Made by a program: the position numbers and the translations under genes
Origin: Thalassobacterium sedimentorum
Lineage (GTDB): Bacteria > Verrucomicrobiota > Verrucomicrobiia > Opitutales > Coraliomargaritaceae
Length of the DNA stretch: 32,111 bases
NCBI RefSeq assembly: GCF_031127905.1
Contig: NZ_JARXIC010000039.1
Location: 1-32,111, forward strand
Direction of reading: 5' to 3'
The notes under the pieces: generated by a model
What the model was told of the DNA's origin: nothing
Database searches by the model: none
What the model saw: only the letters and a program-made list of their open reading frames with translations
Shown here: positions 26,206 to 32,111 of the stretch, in pieces
Layout of the letters: each line of letters opens with the position of its first letter
How positions within the stretch are numbered: the first letter of the stretch is position 1

Positions 26206-28248
26206 ATGGCTAAGCCCACATCAGATCGTTCAAAGCCAGCAGCGTTGAAGTCGGTTCGTTTTGTCGCGCCGCGCAACGAAGCGCGGCGAACTGAAATTCG
26301 AGAGGTCGAGCCAGTGCTATCCGGGCTGGATGGCTGGGTGCACGATCAGGTGGGACGCTGGAAGTCGAAGCCGGTGAAGAGTGATGCGATGTGGGAGCAG
26401 GCCGGCTCGATTGAGCAGGCATTGCGGCAGCTGAGCCAACTCTCGGAGCGTCAATTTCAGTCGGAATTGCGTGCGATGCGTCAGCAGGTGCGTCGTCACG
26501 GTGCAAATTGGCCACAACAAGTGGGGCTCGCCCTGCCACTTGTCGCGGAGGCGGCGCGGCGCAGTCTTGGGCTAACCGCTTATCGAACACAATTGATGGG
26601 AGCGCTCGGAATTGGCAGCGGTTCCTTGGTCGAAATGGCGACCGGTGAAGGGAAGACGCTGACGATTGCACTGGCGGCAGTGATTGCAGGATTTACTGGG
26701 AAGCCCTGTCACGTGATTACCGCCAATGATTATTTAGCGACTCGTGATGCGGCTGAGTTGAGTCGTCTTTATGAATACTGTGGGCTGACTGTGGGAGCGA
26801 TCGCTGCTGAATTAGAAGGGCCGCAGCGTCGTGACGTTTATTTGTCGGACGTAGTGTATTGTACGGGTAAAGAGTTGGTGGCGGATTATTTACGCGACCA
26901 AATTGCTCTGGGGCCCTTGGTGGAGTCGAGGCGGCGCGCGATGACTTATTTGCTGCGTCGACGACGTTGGCGCGATCAACTTGTACTGCGTGGCTTGAAT
27001 ATCGCGATCGTCGATGAAGCAGACAATCAGTTGATTGACGAGGCTGTGACGCCACTGATCATTAGTCGCAAGCAGGAGAATGAGTCGATGCGGGAAGCAT
27101 GTTATGCGATTGATGCCTGTGCTTCCACTTTCTTACCAGGCGAACATTATGATGTAGTTGAGCGCTTTAAGGAGATTCGTTTGCTCCCTGATGGACGTCA
27201 ATTGATTGAAGAATGGTGTACTGAGCGACGTGGTTTACTTTCGGCGCCGGACTGGGTGGCTGATCTGGTTTTACAGTCCTTGCAGGCACGTCATTTTTTT
27301 CTAAGAGACCAACAATACGTCATGGTAGATGGTAAAGTCGTGATTGTAGATGAATTTACGGGGCGACCGATGCCTGGTCGTAATTGGCGCTTAGGGCTGC
27401 ATCAAGCCGTGGAGGCGAAGGAGGGCTGTGAGATTTCGGCGCCTTCCGAAACCTTGGCACGCTTGAGCTTTCAAAACTTTTACCGTTATTTCGAGCATTT
27501 GTCGGGAATTACAGGCACCGCCCATGAATCCTGGCGTGAATTTTGGCGGATTTATGATCTACCTTTTCTCAAAGTTCCGTATCACAAGCCCAATCTGCGT
27601 CGAGATGAGCGGGCTGCTTTTTTTGCTAGTGAAGAAGCGAAATGGGCCGCAATCGTAGATGAAATTGTCCATTTTAACCAGCTCGGGCGTCCTGTTCTAG
27701 TTGGGACGCGCAGTGTGGATGCCAGTGAGCATCTCGGGCGTCTATTGTCGCAATGCCATGTCGAATGTAAGATCCTCAACGCGGTGCGACATGATCAAGA
27801 AGCCGATATTATTTTGCGTGCGGGCGATGATGCTGCGGTGACAATTGCGACCAATATGGCCGGTCGAGGTAGCGACATCCGTATTTCAAATTCAGTGGAT
27901 AAGCTGGGAGGCTTGCACGTGATTTTGACTGAAGGACATGAGTCTGGCCGTGTGGATCGACAGTTGCGCGGTCGTGCGGCACGACAAGGTGGGCAGGGGA
28001 GTTCCCGCTTGTTTGCTTCCTTTGAGGATGAATTGTTTCAGCGTCATCTGAATCGCTTTATGCGATTTGTTACTCGGAAATGGATCGATTGGGCACTCCC
28101 TGGGCGTCATGCCATGCTGCGCTGGGGCTTCCATTTCGCCCAAAGAAGAGCTGAGCGTCGCAGTCAGCGCCAGCGTTTTCAATTGATGAAGCAAGACCAG
28201 GAAATCGCAAAATCTGTCATTGGGGGCGGTGCAAAATCTGCGCTTTAG
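26206..28248 (+). CDS. Shortened SecA-like ATPase
   Basis: A 680-residue homologue of the preprotein translocase motor. Nucleotide-binding fold 1 has ATGEGKT (145-151) and AIVDEADNQLIDEAVTPLIIS (267-287; canonical SecA has DEVD). The peptide-crosslinking region runs to about 380, followed by IVDEFTGRPMPGRNW and GLHQAVEAKEG. Fold 2 has GITGTAHES, ATNMAGRGSDI (548-558) and QLRGRAARQGGQGSSR with arginine fingers (586-601). It stops soon after fold 2, keeping at most a fragment of the helical scaffold. The wing, two-helix finger and zinc tail of the 850-900-residue housekeeping SecA are missing. It is probably an accessory motor, not the essential SecA. It is the fifth gene of the run, 29 bp after the M50 gene and 262 bp before the giant gene. 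Confidence 0.9.
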   Translation: MAKPTSDRSKPAALKSVRFVAPRNEARRTEIREVEPVLSGLDGWVHDQVGRWKSKPVKSDAMWEQAGSIEQALRQLSQLSERQFQSELRAMRQQVRRHGANWPQQVGLALPLVAEAARRSLGLTAYRTQLMGALGIGSGSLVEMATGEGKTLTIALAAVIAGFTGKPCHVITANDYLATRDAAELSRLYEYCGLTVGAIAAELEGPQRRDVYLSDVVYCTGKELVADYLRDQIALGPLVESRRRAMTYLLRRRRWRDQLVLRGLNIAIVDEADNQLIDEAVTPLIISRKQENESMREACYAIDACASTFLPGEHYDVVERFKEIRLLPDGRQLIEEWCTERRGLLSAPDWVADLVLQSLQARHFFLRDQQYVMVDGKVVIVDEFTGRPMPGRNWRLGLHQAVEAKEGCEISAPSETLARLSFQNFYRYFEHLSGITGTAHESWREFWRIYDLPFLKVPYHKPNLRRDERAAFFASEEAKWAAIVDEIVHFNQLGRPVLVGTRSVDASEHLGRLLSQCHVECKILNAVRHDQEADIILRAGDDAAVTIATNMAGRGSDIRISNSVDKLGGLHVILTEGHESGRVDRQLRGRAARQGGQGSSRLFASFEDELFQRHLNRFMRFVTRKWIDWALPGRHAMLRWGFHFAQRRAERRSQRQRFQLMKQDQEIAKSVIGGGAKSAL

Positions 28249-28510
28249 ACCCATCGAATGAGTCCGATCCACTCGATATTTTAGTCTCAATCAAAAAAAA
28301 TGCTGATTTTAAATGAAGAATGTAGATCAGATTGTGGGATGTGATCGGTTAAATAAGTCTTTAATTTATATGTTACTTACGGAATTTAGTAAGCGAAATC
28401 CACTAGCTGCCATGATTCTGTTACTTATATTTTTCAAAAAAAAACTCGCTAACCATGCAGTATCGTAATTTTACTTATAAGCTCACGGCCTCAGGCTAAT
28501 ATCTACTTTC
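28249..28510 (+). promoter_or_regulatory. Intergenic region upstream of the giant gene with spaced TTACTTAY boxes
   Basis: This AT-rich 262-bp gap has three copies of TTACTTA(C/T) at 28373-28380, 28421-28428 and 28471-28478, spaced 48 and 50 bp. The first copy continues into a short hairpin (CTTAC...GTAAG, 28376-28393). They could be regulator boxes for separate control of the giant gene. No intrinsic terminator after the SecA-like gene and no confident promoter hexamers were found, and no Shine-Dalgarno sequence precedes the ATG at 28511. Confidence 0.4.
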
Positions 28511-31500
28511 ATGTCATCTCATCATACACCGTCATTTAGAGTTGAAGCGCTGGAACAGCGTATTTTGCTCTCAGCTGTCCCTATGGACGGTGGTTTGGCG
28601 GACTATCAGGACGATGATTTTAGCTCGGCAACGACGCTTTTTGAAGAATATAGCGAGCAAGGTAGCGTTTCTGATAGCCTATCAGAAGGTTCTGATGTGC
28701 TAGGTTTGGACTCTGATGGAGCACTTTTTGCAGGAGCGATGCCGCTGGATAATAACTTCGATGAAGCTGTTTTGGAAGAAAATCAGGATGAATCGGAGGT
28801 CTTGGACGATGCTTCTCGCGATGCTTCTCGCGATGATTTAGTCGAAAATGAGGCCTCAGAGGACACTGCAAATGCCTCAGAAGATGCATTTGATGACAGC
28901 TCAACCGTGTTCGCTGCATCCAGTATTTCGAGCTCAGAGGACAGCTTGACAGAGGAGGTTGAAAGTGATGCGAGCGTCGCTGAAAGCTCTGAAACTGCCA
29001 CTGAATTTGCGGCGATCACCGCCGAATTTGATGCCAATGACCAGCCAATCGAGCCGACAATCGTCGCCTCTGGTGCGAACAGCATGCTGGATCAGCAACA
29101 AGTCACTTTGACGCTAGGGCAGGGGCCTCCGGCGGAGGAAAATACGACTGCTAATTTGCATAATGCGCTCAATAGTAGTGATTTAGATCAAAATGAAATT
29201 TCGCCAGTAGCTGAGTCCGATCAGTTGCCCGTTTCTCTGTTGAATCATGTCTACCCTGACTTTAGCTCTCTAAACCCTGCACATCACCCCATTTTGACGC
29301 TCAGCCCGAGCGACCTCGGTGCCACGATTGGTATCGGTGATGGTGCTACCGGCGACTTTGTTTTAAGTAATGCCGACATCGACTTTCTTTCTCGTTTCGA
29401 GCGAGTGATCATCGGCAGCCAAAATGCCCATCACTCCTTTCATATTGGAAATCCTGAATTAGCTGATTCGGAGATAACATTCAATTTTTCACTTTCCCTT
29501 ATTTCGCCTCAAACAGGTGGTGAAGTTTACCAGCACTCAAATATTGTAGTCGGGGAAGGGCACAGCTTTGAAATTATCGGTTCCAAGAATTCCACTCACT
29601 TGAGTGGCACGACGACTGTTGCCGGCGACTTGACTTATGATGACTCAGTCATCCTGGATGGTGATGTCATTCTTAACGTCGGTGGTAATTTCAATTTAGC
29701 TGCTACAGGATATGTTTTAGGTAACGATGATGGAGTTGCTGACTCGCTGACAATTACCGCTGACGGAAATATTTTTATTGGTGGCGATATCGGCGGAGCG
29801 GATTTTCATGATCTGACTTTGAACGCTAGCGGTTCACTTGTGATTGATTCTACTGTCACTATTTCAACTCGAGCGCTCACAACGGGAGCCGATGCGATCA
29901 CTGGTGTATCCATTGCGGACTCTGGCGACATCACACTGGTCGGCACATCGATCGAAGTTGAGAGTGGGGCACGTTTACTCTCTCATGTCGAAACTGGGAG
30001 CACCTTTGAATTTGGCGACCTCGTCCTAGAAGCAGAGCAATCTGTTCTTTCAGATCTTGCACGCAACGCAGCTGGTGCAGCCACACCGGCAGTTCTGTTA
30101 GACGGAGTTGTCATTCACACCGGGGCGGTTTCAATTATTGCCAGTTCCGATCCGGAAAACCCCGTGGCCGGCATCGGATCCGTTACTTTGGACCAAGTGA
30201 TCGAACGTATCACGGATTTGATTTATAATTTCGATGCTGCGATTCAAGCACAGACACTTTCATTTGAGGTGGTTGGACTTTCGCTTTCTGCACTCGATGT
30301 GGTTTCATTGCAGGGGGATTTCGCCTTTAGTAAAACCGGCACTTCTTATATTCAGGCCTTGGCAGTCAATGTGAATGCCAACTTAGGCACAGGACCAGTT
30401 TCGGTTGGTCTGAAAGAAGGAGCCTTAGGGCTCGTGATGACTGAAAACGGTTTTGCACTCGAAGCCAGTGGAGCCGTTCATTTTGAAGGTGGGGCAATTG
30501 CCGCTGTCAGCGCAGAAGCCGTAACATTACGCATCAACCAAACAGGCGCTGAGTGGACTAGCCACTTAATTGAGATCGACACTTCCAGTTATACGATCGC
30601 GCAATTGGCTGCTTCGACTGATTTGTTAAGCGTTAATGTAGCTGGTTTTGAAGCTACGCTGCTAGATTCAGTTTATTTGCGCGGTAATTTCGCATTTGGA
30701 GCCGATGGTGTATTAAATACTTTGAGTGCTGTCGGTAGTGACATCGAAGGTGGTCTTGTAGTGGGCGCTTACACTGTCGGGGTTGAGGAAGCATCTTTCG
30801 GACTCTTCTTTGACGCCACTGGTAAATTGGCTTTGGAAGCTGAAGGATCTATCTTTAGCGATTTGCCTGGCGATATCACGCTGGGTGCGGACAGCGTGCT
30901 TCTTAAGGTGAATGAGACCAGTCAGGACATGACAGGCGAAGTGCTGCTGGTTGGGGGGGACAATTATACTTTCAGTGAATTACCAGCTGCCAATCCAGAC
31001 ACACTGATCGAATTATTGGTGGCGGGTGCACATCTCAGTGCTTTTGGCTTCTTTGAAATTTCAGGTGATTTTGCATTCACTCGTTCAACGGCTGATGTGT
31101 TACTAGATAATAGTGATGAAGTGGCAGTGGATACACTTTTGATTGGTTCCAATGATTTGTCCGCATTTGTCGGATTGAATCCAGATACGGAAGATGCGAT
31201 TGGATTCGGATTGAGTGGAGTGAGTCTTGCCATGGCGATCCTGACAGATCGTGTTGATGCGACACGTAGTTGGACCAGTTTACAAATGACTGCCACCGCA
31301 GCTGCCTTTAGTGGAATTGATGGCGTGACTATTTCAACCAATGAGTTGTCGGTCGCAGTCAATACCGCCAGTGCCGATGGACGCTTGGTGGATTACGTTT
31401 CACGCGGATTAGAAATTAAAACAGGAGCATCCACTGATATGACATTCGATATGGATGCGAGTGCCGGTGAGTTGATGCAGGCGAGTGGTACACTGAATGT

Positions 31501-32111
31501 TGAGTTGTTTGAATTCTTTTCTGTTTCCGGAGATTTTGCACTCAATAAGAGCTCAAGCACGATTACTCTGAGTGATGCAGGCGCGACCCAACTAAGTGTG
31601 GATCAGTTAACTCTGGGTGGAAGTCATCTTACAGCCTTTGCTGGACTCGCCGCTGGCAGCAGTGATGCATCCGGTTTCCAGCTTACCGACCTGAATTTTG
31701 CGCTTGGTATTTTTAGTGATCAGACTGACCAGGCACGTAGTTGGAGTGCACTACAGGCTACCGCCGGGAGTTTCGAATTTGTCGGTGTTGACGGGCTGAG
31801 CGTTGCGGGAAGCAGCTTGTCAGTTGCGATTAGTCAGGCCTCAATGGGCGATGAGGTCGTTGATTTCGCAGTCGATCCGATTACTATTGCCACTGGACCT
31901 AGCAGCAGTCGCGACCTTGATCTAGACGGCTCGCGTGGTGCATTGTTGGAAGTGAGCGGCGATGTTGATATTGATGTATATGGGTTTGTGGCACTCACCG
32001 GTGGTTTTGCCTTCGCGAAGTCTGAAGCGACAGTTCCAGTCTATTTGAATGAAGCGACTGGCGATGTTGCAGTTGAATTATTGACCATCGGAGCGAGTGA
32101 TGTTTCTGCCT
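28511..32111 (+). CDS. Giant LEPR-XLL-type repetitive surface protein (partial, 5' end)
   Basis: The reading frame is open from the ATG at 28511 to the window end (1,200 codons, no stop), so the real protein is larger. The N-terminus has FRVEALEQRILLSA (9-22), a variant of the LEPR-XLL motif found at the start of very large proteins in Verrucomicrobia and Planctomycetes and thought to be a sorting signal. There is no ordinary signal peptide. Residues about 25-200 are acidic and Ser-rich. About 260-500 is Gly/Asp-rich and beta-helix-like (VAGDLTYDDSVILDGD, GNFNLAATG, GGDIGGADF), resembling filamentous-haemagglutinin-type adhesins. From about 600 a module recurs, marked by G(D/N)FAF. Composition is acidic with few Lys and almost no Cys, typical of secreted or surface adhesins. 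It directly follows the export genes and is the likely substrate. Confidence 0.9.
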   Translation, partial: MSSHHTPSFRVEALEQRILLSAVPMDGGLADYQDDDFSSATTLFEEYSEQGSVSDSLSEGSDVLGLDSDGALFAGAMPLDNNFDEAVLEENQDESEVLDDASRDASRDDLVENEASEDTANASEDAFDDSSTVFAASSISSSEDSLTEEVESDASVAESSETATEFAAITAEFDANDQPIEPTIVASGANSMLDQQQVTLTLGQGPPAEENTTANLHNALNSSDLDQNEISPVAESDQLPVSLLNHVYPDFSSLNPAHHPILTLSPSDLGATIGIGDGATGDFVLSNADIDFLSRFERVIIGSQNAHHSFHIGNPELADSEITFNFSLSLISPQTGGEVYQHSNIVVGEGHSFEIIGSKNSTHLSGTTTVAGDLTYDDSVILDGDVILNVGGNFNLAATGYVLGNDDGVADSLTITADGNIFIGGDIGGADFHDLTLNASGSLVIDSTVTISTRALTTGADAITGVSIADSGDITLVGTSIEVESGARLLSHVETGSTFEFGDLVLEAEQSVLSDLARNAAGAATPAVLLDGVVIHTGAVSIIASSDPENPVAGIGSVTLDQVIERITDLIYNFDAAIQAQTLSFEVVGLSLSALDVVSLQGDFAFSKTGTSYIQALAVNVNANLGTGPVSVGLKEGALGLVMTENGFALEASGAVHFEGGAIAAVSAEAVTLRINQTGAEWTSHLIEIDTSSYTIAQLAASTDLLSVNVAGFEATLLDSVYLRGNFAFGADGVLNTLSAVGSDIEGGLVVGAYTVGVEEASFGLFFDATGKLALEAEGSIFSDLPGDITLGADSVLLKVNETSQDMTGEVLLVGGDNYTFSELPAANPDTLIELLVAGAHLSAFGFFEISGDFAFTRSTADVLLDNSDEVAVDTLLIGSNDLSAFVGLNPDTEDAIGFGLSGVSLAMAILTDRVDATRSWTSLQMTATAAAFSGIDGVTISTNELSVAVNTASADGRLVDYVSRGLEIKTGASTDMTFDMDASAGELMQASGTLNVELFEFFSVSGDFALNKSSSTITLSDAGATQLSVDQLTLGGSHLTAFAGLAAGSSDASGFQLTDLNFALGIFSDQTDQARSWSALQATAGSFEFVGVDGLSVAGSSLSVAISQASMGDEVVDFAVDPITIATGPSSSRDLDLDGSRGALLEVSGDVDIDVYGFVALTGGFAFAKSEATVPVYLNEATGDVAVELLTIGASDVSA
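30314..32111 (+). repeat. Diverged protein-coding repeats in the giant gene
   Basis: A motif reading G(D/N/G)FA(F/L) recurs at protein residues 602, 725, 852, 1007 and 1164 (nucleotides 30314, 30683, 31064, 31529, 32000), giving units of about 123, 127, 155 and 157 residues. The last two full units share further landmarks, including ARSW(S/T)xLQ near the middle and an SLSVAI/ELSVAV strand before the unit end. DNA identity between units is low, so they are old repeats. The array continues beyond the window. Confidence 0.75.

Noticed and set aside
19766-28248. Ordinary type I secretion or RND efflux operon
   Set aside because: No ABC ATPase and no RND pump are encoded. The membrane components are an M50 protease and a GAF-HlyD fusion, and the motor is SecA-like.
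28620-29085. Minus-strand frames of about 100 codons opposite the giant gene
   Set aside because: They are Ser/His-rich mirrors of the acidic Ser-rich linker on the plus strand, which is continuous with the open giant reading frame.

Overview
The window looks like a chromosomal segment from a verrucomicrobium, most likely of the Opitutae (Puniceicoccales/Opitutales type). This is inferred from gene content and not from a marker gene. The supporting signs are a very large secreted-type protein that opens with a LEPR-XLL-like motif, an authentic formylglycine-generating enzyme, an LL-diaminopimelate aminotransferase, weak or absent Shine-Dalgarno sequences, and moderate GC. No rRNA, tRNA, CRISPR array or complete insertion sequence was seen.\n\nRegion 1 (about 1-10600) reads mostly on the minus strand. 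In transcription order it has a DUF192 lipoprotein, a polytopic membrane protein with C-terminal TPR-like helices (TAATG overlap), a PLP-dependent O-acetylhomoserine sulfhydrylase, an AddB-like nuclease, a GxxExxY protein and an AddA-like helicase-nuclease. The AddA/AddB pair is probably the double-strand-break processing enzyme. The GxxExxY gene between them is bracketed by two inverted 27-bp repeats, each made of two copies of a 12-mer 15 bp apart. One of these repeats forms the stop codon and last residues of the AddB-like gene, so the GxxExxY segment looks like an inserted cassette. A heptamer repeat cluster lies downstream of addA.\n\nRegion 2 (about 10660-19380) is housekeeping metabolism. 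It holds an M24 aminopeptidase, dapL (minus strand, with a strong intrinsic terminator), a tight plus-strand run panC-nadB-panE followed by a formylglycine-generating enzyme, then panB and a small membrane-anchored coiled-coil protein on the minus strand. Three pantothenate enzymes (PanB, PanC, PanE) and the first NAD enzyme (NadB) therefore sit together. A perfect 10-bp inverted repeat covers the panC start codon.\n\nRegion 3 (about 19560-32111) is the most interesting part. It is a plus-strand operon encoding a TolC-like outer-membrane protein, a small periplasmic HlyD-type adaptor, a GAF-domain/transmembrane/HlyD fusion, a site-2-protease-like M50 membrane metalloprotease with a PqqD-like N-terminal region, and a shortened SecA-like ATPase. 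It is followed by a giant acidic, repetitive surface-type protein that runs off the window after 1,200 codons. No ABC-transporter ATPase is present, so the SecA-like protein is the only recognisable motor. I propose that this is a dedicated envelope-spanning export and processing system for the giant LEPR-XLL-type protein. The component families are recognisable, but the mechanism and the pairing are inference.
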